Assembly: GCF_000384215.1 (NCBI RefSeq)
Contig: NZ_KB913032.1
Span: 9,747,275 to 9,811,274, forward strand
Reading direction: 5' to 3'
DNA from: Amycolatopsis alba DSM 44262
GTDB lineage: Bacteria > Actinomycetota > Actinomycetes > Mycobacteriales > Pseudonocardiaceae
DNA: 64,000 nucleotides
Under the pieces are notes generated by a model. That model did not search any database. It saw nothing but the letters and a program-made list of their open reading frames with translations, and was not told the DNA's origin. Positions 1-9,538 of this stretch are shown here, piece after piece. Made by a program: the position numbers and the translations under genes. How positions within the stretch are numbered: position 1 is the stretch's first letter; each line of letters begins with the position of its first letter.

Positions 1-1
1 C

Positions 2-313
2 CTCTCCGCCGGAGAGCGGCGGTTCCTGCTCTCGGCCGACCGCGGCCAGGGCCTGTTGTCCTCGGGCACGCAGCGAGTGGCGTTCCAGTCGCTGGCCTCG
101 CCCACGGAGAACTTCCTGATCACCACCGACCCCGCTGAGCTGGCCCGGTTCGCCGAACAGGATCCGGACGCCACCGACAGCGGCCTCGCCGACGCCTACA
201 TCGACCTCGGCCCGGCCGGCACCAACGGGAGCGCCGCCGAACCAGTCACCGATGCCGAATCCGGCGGCGACGAGTTCGGCGACGCGGGACAGATCGACCT
301 CGACACCGCGTGA
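2..313 (+). CDS. VirB4/TraC-type conjugation ATPase, C-terminus only
   Basis: The gene enters from outside the window; only the last 103 codons are visible, ending in TGA at 311-313. The visible start (LSAGERRFLLSADRGQGLL, then phenylalanine-leucine-isoleucine-threonine-threonine-aspartate near codon 42) matches the C-terminal end of VirB4-like ATPases of actinobacterial conjugation systems, which power assembly and transport through a type IV secretion channel. The nucleotide-binding core would lie upstream. The tail after about codon 55 is acidic and low in complexity. The stop overlaps a GTG at 310, and the coupling ATPase gene follows, which supports a transfer operon. The family call rests on a short segment. 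Confidence 0.55.
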   Translation, partial: LSAGERRFLLSADRGQGLLSSGTQRVAFQSLASPTENFLITTDPAELARFAEQDPDATDSGLADAYIDLGPAGTNGSAAEPVTDAESGGDEFGDAGQIDLDTA

Positions 314-378
314 TCCAGACCTCGTACCGCGTCCCGGTTTTGCCTGTCTCACAAGCGTTCCCGGAAGGGAGTTCCATC

Positions 379-2940
379 ATGGTCGTACCCACAGCAGCAT
401 CCCCGGTGACGCAGAACGGGGTGAGTGACTACCTCCGTGACCCCGGCGGCGTCGCCGGCCGCCTGCTCGCCGCCGCAGGCGACTGGGCACTGGCCTGGGG
501 ACCCATCGCCGTCCCAGCCCTGGCCATCGCCGTGATGGGCACGATCGTGGCACGCCGCTGGTGGCGCGCTCGTCGCCACACCGCGCTGCTGGCCGATGCT
601 CGCCGGATCACCGTGCTCGCCCCGCCCACCGTCGATCCCGCCGGCGGGGCCGCGGTCTGGTCCAACCTCGTCGGACTCCTCCGCCCCGCCTGGCGGCGGC
701 TCTGGGCCGGGCAACCACACCTGGCGACGGAGTACGTGTTCGGCGAGCACGGCGTCACCGTCCAGTTCTGGGTCCCCGGAGCCATCCCCCCATCACTGGT
801 GGAACGCGCCATCGAGGCCGCCTGGCCCGGATCCCACACCCGCACCGCACCGGCCACCTCGCCCATCCCAGCGCTAGAGACCGGGCGCCGGCGGATCACC
901 GTGGGCGGGCAGCTGCGCCTCGCCCGCTCCGAGGCCCTCCCGATCCGTACCGGGTTCGACGCCGACCCGATCCGCGGCCTGCTCGGCGCGCCGGTCGGGC
1001 TCGGCCGCGACGAGCGGGCGTGCGTGCAGATCCTCGCCCGCCCGGTCACCGGCCGCCGCGTCGCCCAGGCCCGCCGCGCCGCCCGCCGGGTCCACCACGG
1101 CTCCTCCGGGCGACTCGGGGGCCGGATCCTCGACGTGATCACCCCAGGGGTCAGCGCCACCCGTACTCGCCGGACCTCAGACTCGCGGCGCATCAGCCAG
1201 GATCCGCAGCTGTCGCTCGAATATTCGACACAGAACAAAGCGATCGTGAGTAAACAGCGCGGCTCGCAGTACGAGACAGTGATCCGCTACGCCGTTGCCA
1301 CCGACCTCCTCCACGACGCGACCGACGACCTGATCCGCCAAGCCCGCGAGACCGCCCGCGGACGGGCGCACGCCCTGGCCGCCGCGTTCGCCGCCTACAC
1401 CGACCACAACCACTACACCCGCACCCGCCTCCACCGGCCCGCCCGCGCCCTCGCCGAGCGGCGCCTCGCCCGCGGCGACCTGCTCTCCGTGCCGGAACTC
1501 GCGGCACTTGCGCACCTGCCCACCGACGCCGAGATCCCCGGCGTCGAACGCGCCGGAGCCAAAGCCGTCGCCCCACCACCCGGCATCCCCACCCCAGCAC
1601 CGGGCGTCATGCCACTCGGGCACTCCGACACCGGCCACGCCCGGCCGGTCGGCCTGCGGCTCGCCGACGCCCGCTACCACCTGCACCTGATCGGGCCGAC
1701 CGGCTCCGGGAAGTCCACCCTGCTCGGCCAGATCATCCTCGACGACGTCGACAACGGCCGCGGTGTCGTCCTGATCGACCCGAAAGGCGACCTGGTCACC
1801 GACATCCTCAACCGCCTCCCCCGCAGCGCGGCCGAGCGTGTGGTGCTGTTCGACGCCGACTCCCGGCACCGCCCACCCATCCTCAACCCTCTGGAGGGCG
1901 GGGAAACCGATCGCGAGGTCGACAACCTCGTCTCCGTCTTCCGCCGGGTGTACAGCGCGTTCTGGGGGCCTCGCACCGACGACCTCATGCGCGCGGCCTG
2001 TCTGACCCTGCGGGCCCAAGAGGCCGTGCCGACGCTGGCCGACCTGCCGAAACTACTCACCAGCGAAGCATTCCGCTCCCGCATCACCACCGGCCTGACC
2101 GACCCGGTGCTGCGCGGATTCTGGGAGTGGTACGACGAACTCACCGACTCCAGCCGTTCCCAGGTGATCTCGCCGCTGATGAACAAACTCCGCGCGTTCC
2201 TGCTGCGGCCCTTCGTGAAAGAAGCCATCGCCGGAGGACGCTCCACAGTGGACATGACCCAGGTTCTCGACGAAGGCGGTATCTGCCTCGTACGCATCCC
2301 CAAAGGGTCACTCGGGGAAGAGACCACGCGGCTGGTCGGGTCGCTGGTCGTGGCACGAACCTGGCAGGCCACCACCGCCCGCGCCCGCGTCCCGCAACGC
2401 CTGCGCCCCGACGCCCACACCATCATCGACGAATGCCACAACTTCCTGAATCTCCCCTACCCCATGGAAGACATGCTGGCCGAATCCCGCGCGTTCCGGA
2501 ACGGATTCATCCTGGCCCACCAGCACCTCGGACAGCTATCGAGAGAACTCAAAGAAGGCCTCTCCACCAACGCCCGCAACAAAATCATCTACTCCGTCTC
2601 CCCCGAAGACGCCCGCGAACTCGCCCGCCACACCACACCCCGCCTCTCCGAACACGACCTGTCACACCTCGGCGTCTACCACGCCGCCGCACGACTTGTC
2701 GTGCACGGCGAGGAAACCGAGCCCTTCACCATGACCACCCAGCCACTGCCCGAACCCATCCCCAGGCGAGCACGCGAGATCCGGGCCGCGCTTCGCGCCC
2801 AGCGCCGCGCACACACGACCGGCGACAGCGGCACGACACCTTGCGCCACAACCCCAGCGGCCGCCACCGCGACACAGCCCGGACACCGGCTTCCGCCGCC
2901 CCGCCCACCCAGGACCGACCCACGCCGCACCCGGCCCTAG
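379..2940 (+). CDS. TraG/VirD4-type coupling ATPase (conjugation)
   Basis: About 853 aa. It would bind and pump DNA-protein substrate to the conjugation channel at the membrane. A single hydrophobic segment lies at about residues 36-60. A Walker A motif (GPTGSGKST) lies at about residue 439, followed by LIDPKGDL, which is typical of TraG/TrwB-like ATPases, and an acidic Walker B-like stretch TIIDECHNF lies at about residue 682. The Arg/Pro-rich last 60 residues look disordered. I chose ATG 379 because AAGGGAG sits 8 nt upstream; a GTG at 310 overlapping the previous stop is possible but has no visible ribosome site. It follows the VirB4 C-terminus and precedes the replication-relaxation gene. 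The ATPase family is secure; the coupling role is inferred from context. Confidence 0.85.
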   Translation: MVVPTAASPVTQNGVSDYLRDPGGVAGRLLAAAGDWALAWGPIAVPALAIAVMGTIVARRWWRARRHTALLADARRITVLAPPTVDPAGGAAVWSNLVGLLRPAWRRLWAGQPHLATEYVFGEHGVTVQFWVPGAIPPSLVERAIEAAWPGSHTRTAPATSPIPALETGRRRITVGGQLRLARSEALPIRTGFDADPIRGLLGAPVGLGRDERACVQILARPVTGRRVAQARRAARRVHHGSSGRLGGRILDVITPGVSATRTRRTSDSRRISQDPQLSLEYSTQNKAIVSKQRGSQYETVIRYAVATDLLHDATDDLIRQARETARGRAHALAAAFAAYTDHNHYTRTRLHRPARALAERRLARGDLLSVPELAALAHLPTDAEIPGVERAGAKAVAPPPGIPTPAPGVMPLGHSDTGHARPVGLRLADARYHLHLIGPTGSGKSTLLGQIILDDVDNGRGVVLIDPKGDLVTDILNRLPRSAAERVVLFDADSRHRPPILNPLEGGETDREVDNLVSVFRRVYSAFWGPRTDDLMRAACLTLRAQEAVPTLADLPKLLTSEAFRSRITTGLTDPVLRGFWEWYDELTDSSRSQVISPLMNKLRAFLLRPFVKEAIAGGRSTVDMTQVLDEGGICLVRIPKGSLGEETTRLVGSLVVARTWQATTARARVPQRLRPDAHTIIDECHNFLNLPYPMEDMLAESRAFRNGFILAHQHLGQLSRELKEGLSTNARNKIIYSVSPEDARELARHTTPRLSEHDLSHLGVYHAAARLVVHGEETEPFTMTTQPLPEPIPRRAREIRAALRAQRRAHTTGDSGTTPCATTPAAATATQPGHRLPPPRPPRTDPRRTRP

Positions 2941-3070
2941 ACACCCACATAACGCGAATTTCCCCCGCCTCACAAGGGAACAGCCACTCGCGCCCAGTCC
3001 TCGGCCGGGGCCTGCACCGCTCTGTCCACAGCACTTGTCCACAGCTTGTTGACAATCAAGGGAGTGCCCG

Positions 3071-4138
3071 TTGATCACGACCACCACCCGCCAGCACACC
3101 TTGCGGGATCACCTGCCCGGACGTCACACCGCCCGAGCCGCCAGTTCCGTTGAGCACCAGGCCATGCTCGCCTCCCGCCTTACCGCCCGCGACAAGTGGC
3201 TCCTGGCCTTGCTGCACGAACACCGGGTCCTGACGAGTTTGCAGATCCAGGACGCAGCCTTCCCGTCTGGCCGGTCGGCACGCCAGCGGGTGCGGAATCT
3301 CTACCTCTGGCGTGCGGTATCGCGGTTCCAGCCGTTCCAGCAACTCGGGTCCGCCCCCATGCACTACGTCCTCGGTCCGGCCGGTGCCGCCGTGCTCGCC
3401 GCCGAGCACGGCCTCGAGGTCAAGGAAATCGGGTACCGGCACGACCGCGCCATGGGCATCGCCCACAATCAGCGCCTCGCCCACACCGTCGGCGTCAACG
3501 ACTTCTTCACCTCGCTGATCGCCCGCACCCGCAAGGGAGGACCTGCCGGGGCGTTGGTGGCGTGGTGGTCGGAATCCCGCTGCTCCCGCCACTTCGGCGA
3601 TCTCGTCATCCCCGACGGCTACGGCAGCTGGCGCACCCGCCACCGTGAGGTGGAGTGGTTTCTCGAATTCGACACCGGATCCGAGTCCCTGATCAAGGTC
3701 GGGCGGAAGCTGGCCGGATACGCGCGGCTGGCCGAGTCGACCGGGATCGCGACACCGGTGCTGGTGTGGCTGCCGACCACCCGACGTGAAGCCGGTGCCC
3801 GCACCGCTCTGGCCCGGGTGCACGCCGGACTCGACGACCCTCGCGCGGTGCCGGTGGCCACCGCCGCGGCCGACCTGCTCGACCCCGCCGCACCGCATCC
3901 GAGCCCCGCCGAGGCGGTCTGGCTGCCGCTGACCTCCGCACGCGCGAATCGCGCCGGCCCGCGCTACAACCTCGCCGACCTCGCCGACGCCTGGCCCGGC
4001 CTGGCGCCACCGGCCGACCCCGGCCCCGATGACGGCGAGAGCGGCGACGCCGCGGCTGCCTCGCCGTACCGGCTGCCACCACCGAGTCCGATCCCGCCGC
4101 GGGCAACGCCGAACCGGATCGCGCGCGGCGAGCAGTGA
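3071..4138 (+). CDS. Replication-relaxation family protein
   Basis: 355 aa, TTG start with AAGGGAG 6-7 nt upstream. Residues 35-110 read as a winged helix (LTARDKWLLALLHEHRVLTS, then a basic recognition-like helix), followed by an alpha/beta region with the acidic block EWFLEFDTGSESL near residue 200. This is the layout of the Replic_Relax family (PF13814), found on actinobacterial plasmids and integrative elements and thought to act in plasmid replication or DNA relaxation. The C-terminal 60 residues are Pro/Ala-rich. It lies 130 bp after the coupling ATPase and 60 bp before the cell-wall hydrolase, so it is part of the transfer/maintenance block. Family assignment is from remembered pattern. 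Confidence 0.75.
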   Translation: MITTTTRQHTLRDHLPGRHTARAASSVEHQAMLASRLTARDKWLLALLHEHRVLTSLQIQDAAFPSGRSARQRVRNLYLWRAVSRFQPFQQLGSAPMHYVLGPAGAAVLAAEHGLEVKEIGYRHDRAMGIAHNQRLAHTVGVNDFFTSLIARTRKGGPAGALVAWWSESRCSRHFGDLVIPDGYGSWRTRHREVEWFLEFDTGSESLIKVGRKLAGYARLAESTGIATPVLVWLPTTRREAGARTALARVHAGLDDPRAVPVATAAADLLDPAAPHPSPAEAVWLPLTSARANRAGPRYNLADLADAWPGLAPPADPGPDDGESGDAAAASPYRLPPPSPIPPRATPNRIARGEQ

Positions 4139-4197
4139 CCCGGAGCGCCGACTCGCCCGCACAAGTCCTGTCGCTGTGAAAGGAGCGCGATCCAGCC

Positions 4198-5172
4198 ATG
4201 GGAACCAAACTCGGGACCGCCGTCGCCGCCGTGGTCCTCGCCATCCCGTTGCTCATCGGCGCCGGAATAGCCGGCATCGTCAGCACGTTGTCCGGCGGCA
4301 ACGGCACGAGTTCGCTGATCTGCCCGCCCGACGGGACACCGACCGGCGTGGTGCCGGGCCTGACCGCCGAGCAGCTGGGCAACGCCGCCATCATCGTCGC
4401 GGTCGGCACACAGATGAACGTGCCCGAACCAGGCTGGGTGGTCGCGCTCGCCGCCGCCATGCAGGAATCCAAGCTCCGCAACCTGCGCTACGGCGACCGT
4501 GACTCCCTCGGACTTTTCCAGCAACGCCCCTCTATGGGCTGGGGCAGCCCACAGCAGATCACCACCCCGACCTACGCGGCGACCAAGTTCTTCGAGCGCC
4601 TCACCGCCACACCGGACTGGCAGACCATGAGCGTCAACGACGCCGCACAGACCGTGCAGGGCTCAGGATTCCCCAACGCCTACGCCCAGCACGAGGACAC
4701 GGCGCGCACGGTCGTCGCTGCGGTCTCCGGGGTCCGCTGCCAGCCCGCGCCCGCGAGGACCGGAACTGGTGACTGCAACAACATCCAGGCGCCGAACGCC
4801 GCCGCGATGACCGCGATCAACTACGCGTGCGGGCAACGAGGGCTGCCGTACGTGTGGGGCGGCAACGGCCCCTTGAACGGAGACAGCGGATTCGACTGCT
4901 CAGGCCTGACCAAAGCCGCCTATAACGCGGCCGGGATCTCACTCCCCCGCACCGCACACACCCAATACCACGCCGGACCACGAGTCCCCGACGGGCAACT
5001 CCTCCCAGGCGATCTCGTCTTCTACGGCCCGCCCTCGAAAATCCGGCACGTAGGGATCTATATCGGGCAGGGAAAGATGATGAACGCCCCCACATTCGGC
5101 CAGCCTGTTCAAATCGACGAATACCGCCATCCCCACGACGACTACGCGGGTGCCACACGACCCGCACCATGA
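4198..5172 (+). CDS. Bifunctional cell-wall hydrolase: lytic transglycosylase-like plus NlpC/P60
   Basis: 324 aa, exported or membrane-anchored. The N-terminus has a hydrophobic segment at residues 8-30. Residues 55-180 resemble the lysozyme-like fold of conjugation transglycosylases (catalytic Glu in AAAMQESKLRNL, followed by SLGLFQQRPSMGWG). Residues 200-320 are an NlpC/P60 cysteine peptidase: catalytic Cys in SGFDCSGL (about 233) and His in IRHVGIYIG (about 284). Such VirB1/Tgl-like enzymes open peptidoglycan locally for the conjugation channel. GAAAGGAG lies about 12 nt before the ATG. It is the last gene of the transfer block and is followed by a strong hairpin. Confidence 0.9.
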   Translation: MGTKLGTAVAAVVLAIPLLIGAGIAGIVSTLSGGNGTSSLICPPDGTPTGVVPGLTAEQLGNAAIIVAVGTQMNVPEPGWVVALAAAMQESKLRNLRYGDRDSLGLFQQRPSMGWGSPQQITTPTYAATKFFERLTATPDWQTMSVNDAAQTVQGSGFPNAYAQHEDTARTVVAAVSGVRCQPAPARTGTGDCNNIQAPNAAAMTAINYACGQRGLPYVWGGNGPLNGDSGFDCSGLTKAAYNAAGISLPRTAHTQYHAGPRVPDGQLLPGDLVFYGPPSKIRHVGIYIGQGKMMNAPTFGQPVQIDEYRHPHDDYAGATRPAP

Positions 5173-5260
5173 AGGAAAAAGTTACCGCGCCATGGAATGT
5201 GCCGCCCACGCCGCGAGTACGCGAACGTCGGCAACACTACCCTCTCGCAACGGCTAGGGT

Positions 5261-5297
5261 GCGCCTGTCGTCCAGTCACGCACCGGACGACAGGCGC
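5261..5297 (+). terminator. Rho-independent terminator after the transfer operon
   Basis: A perfect 13-bp inverted repeat, GCGCCTGTCGTCC (5261-5273) and GGACGACAGGCGC (5285-5297), encloses an 11-nt loop. It is followed within 10 nt by a T-rich stretch (ATTTTCT) and sits 88 nt after the stop of the cell-wall hydrolase. Confidence 0.8.
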
Positions 5298-5420
5298 CGC
5301 CGAGATTTTCTCTAGATTGCAGCCTGCTTAGTGGTGACGATGTACAGCTCGTTGCCGGTCGAGCATTTCAGAACGCATCGCCATATCTCGGGGGTTGTCG
5401 AGGCAAAACCTATACAACGC

Positions 5421-5460
5421 TTGACATATCGACATGTATGGAGCGTCCCTGGACATGTCA
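5421..5460 (+). promoter_or_regulatory. AT-richer promoter/operator candidate
   Basis: A TTGACA hexamer (5421-5426) stands in a locally AT-rich stretch. Just after it GACATGT (5431-5437) and ACATGTC (5453-5459) form an inverted pair separated by 15 nt; each contains the palindrome ACATGT. I see no convincing -10 at 17-nt spacing, so this is better read as an operator with a possible upstream promoter for the gene starting near 5505. The rest of 5298-5504 shows nothing else. Confidence 0.35.
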
Positions 5461-5504
5461 TAGCGCGAATTAAGCGCAGGGCTACCAAAGGGGATGTGTC
5501 ATCC

Positions 5505-6095
5505 ATGGTGTTAAACCACGCTGCCGTTCATGGCAGCAGCACAGCGGGCCCGGCGGTGCCGGACAAAGAAGTGTGGGTCGCGATGCCATATAAACCAGCA
5601 TTCCCCGGCATCATCCCCGCCGACGAGACGCCACCTGGCGTCATTGGCGATCGGGCCCGCTTCCCCACCCTGCACGACCTGAAGTGCGACGCCGAAATCG
5701 GCTTGCGATGCCGTCCTACCGTCGCGCGCTGGATCGGGATCTATCTGGAGTCGTTCTACGGCGCCGCCCAGTACCACTTCACCTGGTCCGGGGACGCCCT
5801 GGAAATCCACGACGCTCTGGGAGGAGGGGACGACGATTCCCCTTCGGGCGTGGTCCGTCCCGGAGATGACGGCCGTTACGAGATCCGCGATCTCTGGTAC
5901 CCCATGGCACCGACGGCGATCGGCGAACTACATCAACGGCATCCCGACGCCCTGGCTTCGCTGACACTCGACGCCGACCCTGCTCCGGTTTCGCACATGC
6001 TGGCGTACTTGACCGATCATCCCGGCGCCCCGTCGAGCCTGTGGCGGAACATAGAGACCCTGCTGGCGACACTCGCCGTCGAACCGGGGCGGTGA
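5505..6095 (+). CDS. Hypothetical protein
   Basis: 196 aa if ATG 5505 is the start. The frame stays open back to 5331, but that stretch is AT-rich and contains the operator-like repeat, so it is more likely a leader. AAAGGGGATG lies about 9 nt before ATG 5505; ATG 5584 is another option. The protein has no domain I recognise. Residues 60-110 (tryptophan-rich, with RWIGIYLESFYGAAQYHFTW) look like a folded core, and the last third is helical. The next gene starts 6 nt after its stop, so the two are probably co-transcribed. Confidence 0.6.
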   Translation: MVLNHAAVHGSSTAGPAVPDKEVWVAMPYKPAFPGIIPADETPPGVIGDRARFPTLHDLKCDAEIGLRCRPTVARWIGIYLESFYGAAQYHFTWSGDALEIHDALGGGDDDSPSGVVRPGDDGRYEIRDLWYPMAPTAIGELHQRHPDALASLTLDADPAPVSHMLAYLTDHPGAPSSLWRNIETLLATLAVEPGR

Positions 6096-6101
6096 CCTCC
6101 G

Positions 6102-7248
6102 ATGGCTTCGGCGCTCACCGCGTACGACGTCCCCGAGATCCGGGCACGGATGACCGAATGGGCCCGGGACCCTGGAACGGACGGTGCGGGCAACTGGTTC
6201 CGGTTCTTCGTCGGCCCCCGGCCCGACGATTCGGCGGGAGAGCCCGCGTTCCCGCCGCTGGACGACGTCGGCGCCACGATCACGGACACGCTCCGTGCCC
6301 AGCTGCCAGCCGCCGAGCTGTTCTACGTCTCCGCCGACCTGACCGATCTCGCGAGCCACGCAGCGACCACTCTGGCCGACTATCGCCTCCACCCCGAAGA
6401 CCTGCCCGCCCCCGTAGGCTTCCTGGTCTACGAGCACCCGCCCGTCGCCGGGACCGCGAGCGCCCGGCACGACGCGGTCTCTGTTGTCTCGTGGGGCCTG
6501 GGACGCGGCGGCTTGTGGGTACAGGCCTGGGGCGCCGTTCCCGATCCGGAGCCACCGGCGGTCGAGGTGGGGCGCGGACTCGCCCGCCTGTCCCGCGACT
6601 ACGCGCTGTCCCAGATGCGGAAAGCCGCCGCGCTGAACCTGCCGCTACCCACGCCGGGCAACAAGCCCGCCAGCCACGACGACACCGTCGACCACGGTGC
6701 CAAACACATCCTGGCCACGTTCCTGCGCAACGCCGAACGCGCACCGATTCCGCCGTCGTTCGCCCCGCCGCACGGCTACGAGTGGTGCGGCGTGACCCCC
6801 ATGCTGTTCACCGACATGAAGGGCTGGCCCAGCTCGCTGGCCGAAGGTACCTCCGCCGTCGACATCGACGCGCAGATCGCCCTCCAGCGCACCATCCTCA
6901 CCACCTGGCTGCTGCTGGGCCAGACCCTCGTGCGCTCCGAGCACACCCGAGCGCCTCGCGCCGCCCGCCGCCCGCCGCCGTATCGAACGCTACGACCCCG
7001 CCCTCGGCACAGCCGTCCGCCTCGTCGACCTCCGGCGCGCCCGCACCACGCCCGCCGACCGATCCCAGGGCGACGTCGGCGCGGGCACCCGCGAATACCA
7101 CCACAGCTGGGTCGTGCGCGGCCACTGGCGCAAGCAGTACTACCCGAGCCGAGGTGATCACTGCCCCGTCTGGATCGCCGATCACTTCGCCGGACCGGAA
7201 GACAAACCCCTCATCGGCGGCGAACGCGTCAACGTCCTGCGCCGCTAA
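6102..7248 (+). pseudogene. Hypothetical protein gene broken by a +1 frameshift
   Basis: The frame from ATG 6102 reads as normal protein to about residue 282 (ending TLVRSEHT), then turns into an Arg/Pro-rich run to 7157. From about 6943 the neighbouring frame instead reads PERLAPPAARRRIERYDP and ends with a W-V-V-R-G-H-W-R block, HCPVWIADHF and a GGERVNVLRR C-terminus before TAA 7246-7248. That C-terminal block recurs in actinobacterial hypothetical proteins. One extra base near 6945-6949, in a CACACCCGAG context, explains the break. It could be a real mutation or a base-call error. Function is unknown; it lies 6 nt behind the preceding gene. Confidence 0.7.
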
Positions 7249-7363
7249 CCCCGGACAGCCCCCGCCTGCTGACCACACCCACGTGGCGCGAGCTGGTCAC
7301 GACTGTCCACAACAGACGACCTGCACCCGCAGGTGACCGGAAAACAACGAAGGGAACCAGAAC

Positions 7364-7852
7364 ATGACCACCACAGAGGGAACCAGCGCCCCGGCGACCG
7401 AACCAGCACCCGCCCCCGTGGCGATCATCGGCGAACTCTACGACGAGACCGCCGAGCTGCCGCTTCGGGACATCGCCGCCCGCATCCGCGAAGACCTCGT
7501 CGCCGTCCAGGACGACGACATGATCCACGCCGATGCCGAGTTCGCTGTCGTGGCGGACGAATCCGGCCCGCAGAACCAGATCCGCATCACGATCTCGGGC
7601 CTGCCCCACAGCGATCACGGCACCGCCGACGCACCGACCATGGATATCACCCAGGACGTGTTCCGGGCGGCGTTCGCACTGGCTGGGCACTACAACCGGT
7701 TCACCAGCAGCCCCTATCAGCTGCGGTACCTCGTGGTCATCCACGCCGTCCACGACAGCGGCACCGTGTACGCCAAAGGCGTCGGCGCCATCGGGCTCTG
7801 GGGAACACTGCCCCAGCCCGAACCCGCGGAAGCGCCCTCCGACACCAGGTAA
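7364..7852 (+). CDS. Hypothetical acidic protein
   Basis: 162 aa, ATG with AAGGGAA 8 nt upstream. The first 20 residues are Thr/Ala/Pro-rich and probably disordered; the rest alternates short strands and helices (ADAEFAVVADESGP, LAGHYNRFTSSPYQLRYLVV). No domain recognised. It follows the frameshifted gene on the same strand and may belong to the same transcript. High third-position GC supports real coding. Confidence 0.6.
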   Translation: MTTTEGTSAPATEPAPAPVAIIGELYDETAELPLRDIAARIREDLVAVQDDDMIHADAEFAVVADESGPQNQIRITISGLPHSDHGTADAPTMDITQDVFRAAFALAGHYNRFTSSPYQLRYLVVIHAVHDSGTVYAKGVGAIGLWGTLPQPEPAEAPSDTR

Positions 7853-7994
7853 CAGGTGCCCGAGGCCGACAACAAGCCCACTACGGGGCGCGGCAGTCAC
7901 GAGGTGGGTGGTTGGACCACCCGCTGGACCGAAGCAAGTCCAGTTCGGCTCGACTCGGACTACGCGCACTCACGGGAACGGCAAGCTGCCGCGG

Positions 7995-8318
7995 CTAACA
8001 CAGTCTGCCGGTGTACTTGGCGCCACGGTACCTGGAAGCCAGGCCAAGATCTGTTTCGCCGGGTCCGACGCACCTGTCCTCGTCGCGACCGAGAGGAACA
8101 TCCAAGCGGATCACAATCCGGGAACCGTCGGACGTGCAGTGTTTGTACCAGGCATGCCCCTCGGATTCCGAGTAGCCGCATGGCTTGGAGGCTGCCACTG
8201 CCATGGTCGGTGACGCCGATGCTGTGCTCGCAATACCGCAAAGGCTGACGGTGGCCGCGCCGAGTACGACCGTTGCTCTCGCCGCGCGCCGGGCACGCCC
8301 GCTCTTCATACGTTGCAT
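7995..8318 (-). CDS. Small secreted cysteine-containing protein, DUF6355-like
   Basis: 107 aa. A Sec signal peptide is clear (basic start, hydrophobic core, ASTASA before the cleavage region). The mature part has conserved-looking cysteines in KPCGYSE, YKHC, DRCVGPGET and a C-terminal GRLC, which suggests disulphides outside the cell. The order CGY, Y-x-HC, CVGPG resembles DUF6355, annotated as associated with natural-product genes without known function. A second member lies at 38358-38717. The start is supported by TAGGAG 8 nt upstream. Confidence 0.7.
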   Translation of the reverse strand: MQRMKSGRARRAARATVVLGAATVSLCGIASTASASPTMAVAASKPCGYSESEGHAWYKHCTSDGSRIVIRLDVPLGRDEDRCVGPGETDLGLASRYRGAKYTGRLC

Positions 8319-8485
8319 GAATTGACTCCTAAGGCATCAACGAAAGATTCTTCTCGCCCAGTTTCAGTCGCCCAGGCAGTCGATAGCTGGCTCCGGCTGA
8401 CGGGATCGCCAGGGGTTCGCACCTCCTGAACCCGGAAGGATGGGACCTGCCGACGGAACTGGGGTTACCAAGGGGGTGGCATGTC

Positions 8486-8527
8486 GAGGGCCTGGCCTCG
8501 TTGGCTACGCAACGAGGCCAGGCCCTC
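8486..8527. terminator. 18-bp perfect hairpin between small-protein genes
   Basis: GAGGGCCTGGCCTCGTTG (8486-8503) and its exact complement (8510-8527) flank a 6-nt loop. It lies downstream of the minus-strand gene at 8636-9058 and upstream of 7995-8318, so it most likely ends transcription of the former. There is no T-tract, which is common for actinomycete terminators. The rest of 8319-8635 shows no gene. Confidence 0.7.
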
Positions 8528-8635
8528 GTCACCCGACTCGTCGTGGAACCCGGCTTGCTGCGGTTAGCGGTTTCGTCCGTATGCCGACGCTTCGGGCTAC
8601 GCGAGGCGGTATCGGTTTTTCTCTGGCGTGTGTAC

Positions 8636-9058
8636 TTAGTTTGGCGAGCCGATGGCCGTCGCGCCGTTGCAGCTGGAGATCGCGCCACGTGCTTGGACTA
8701 TGGAGGACATCTTGTCCCCGAACGAGACACTGTCCATGTTGCTCAGGTGGGAATTGGGCCGAACGCAGAGCGCCTTGCCCCCGCGGTTTTTGTGTTCGTA
8801 GATGAGCCAGTAGGTACTCGTCTTGTTCACGAAGCTGCTCGCTTTGTCTCCGAAACCGACATCGTCAAGGTTCTCACTGCCGTTGCCGGGTTCGAAGTCC
8901 TTGTACGTGTCCTTGTAGCCGGTGTCGTCCCAGAAGGTGATGCGGTTGGAAAGACCGGGCAGGGCGGTGACCGTGGCCGTGGCTGTTCCTGGGACCACCA
9001 CGCTGAGAACTCCGGCAAGACATGCCGCTAGCGCGAGTCCGGACTTCAGTTTCTTCAT
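8636..9058 (-). CDS. Secreted crystallin-fold protein (peptidase inhibitor I36-like)
   Basis: 140 aa from the ATG at 9058, which has GGAGGAG 6 nt upstream. The first 30 residues are a signal peptide (MKKLKSGLALAACLAG, cleaved near ATAT). The mature part carries two repeats of a beta/gamma-crystallin-like pattern: GNGSENLDDVGFGDKASSF, then RPNSHLSNMDSVSFGDKMSS, each with a following Ser/Ala-rich strand. This matches the peptidase inhibitor family I36 or SMPI-like proteins of streptomycetes, which bind extracellular metalloproteases or calcium. The substrate cannot be told from sequence. Confidence 0.75.
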   Translation of the reverse strand: MKKLKSGLALAACLAGVLSVVVPGTATATVTALPGLSNRITFWDDTGYKDTYKDFEPGNGSENLDDVGFGDKASSFVNKTSTYWLIYEHKNRGGKALCVRPNSHLSNMDSVSFGDKMSSIVQARGAISSCNGATAIGSPN

Positions 9059-9538
9059 TGTGACTCCTCCGTGCCGATTGTTGCTGCCGCACCGCGCGGT
9101 CGTGCAGATGCGGCGCTTTTCAGGGGCGATGACGGACGTTGCCAACTCGCTAATCTGGGGAGCCGAAGATCAACGTCCGAGTGTTCGGCTGTTCCGCGTT
9201 GAATCGCAAGGCCGGGGCACCCCAACCCCGGCTGGCCCCCTTCCTGAGCCCCAGGACGTAACGCTGTGAAGTGTTGTCTGCGAGGCAGGGCCTGTCTGCG
9301 TCATTTGACCTTGACCGGCTACTGGGTTGCTGGGTGTCGTCACATTGCGAGTCAGCACGGATCGGACAGCGGCCCTCTTTCTATAAGCCACGAGCGGCCC
9401 ACAGCACTGGCCAGGCAGACAGCCGCCGTCCGACGACAGGTCACTCTGATCTGCGCGAACAAGGGGGTCACTTGCCGCAGAACTGGCCCACCGGATGGTC
9501 GACTGAAGTGACCTCACTACTTCTGCTGTCCGCGCCAC
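9059..9538. other. Gene-free stretch
   Basis: No reading frame here has protein character. It holds the upstream region of the secreted crystallin-like gene and a short hairpin, GCCGGGG (9211-9217) with CCCCGGC (9226-9232). Nothing else is recognisable. Confidence 0.5.

Noticed and set aside
349..2441. Long reading frames opposite the coupling ATPase
   Set aside because: They are complements of a high-GC gene with clear ATPase motifs and have Arg/Gly/Ala-biased composition.
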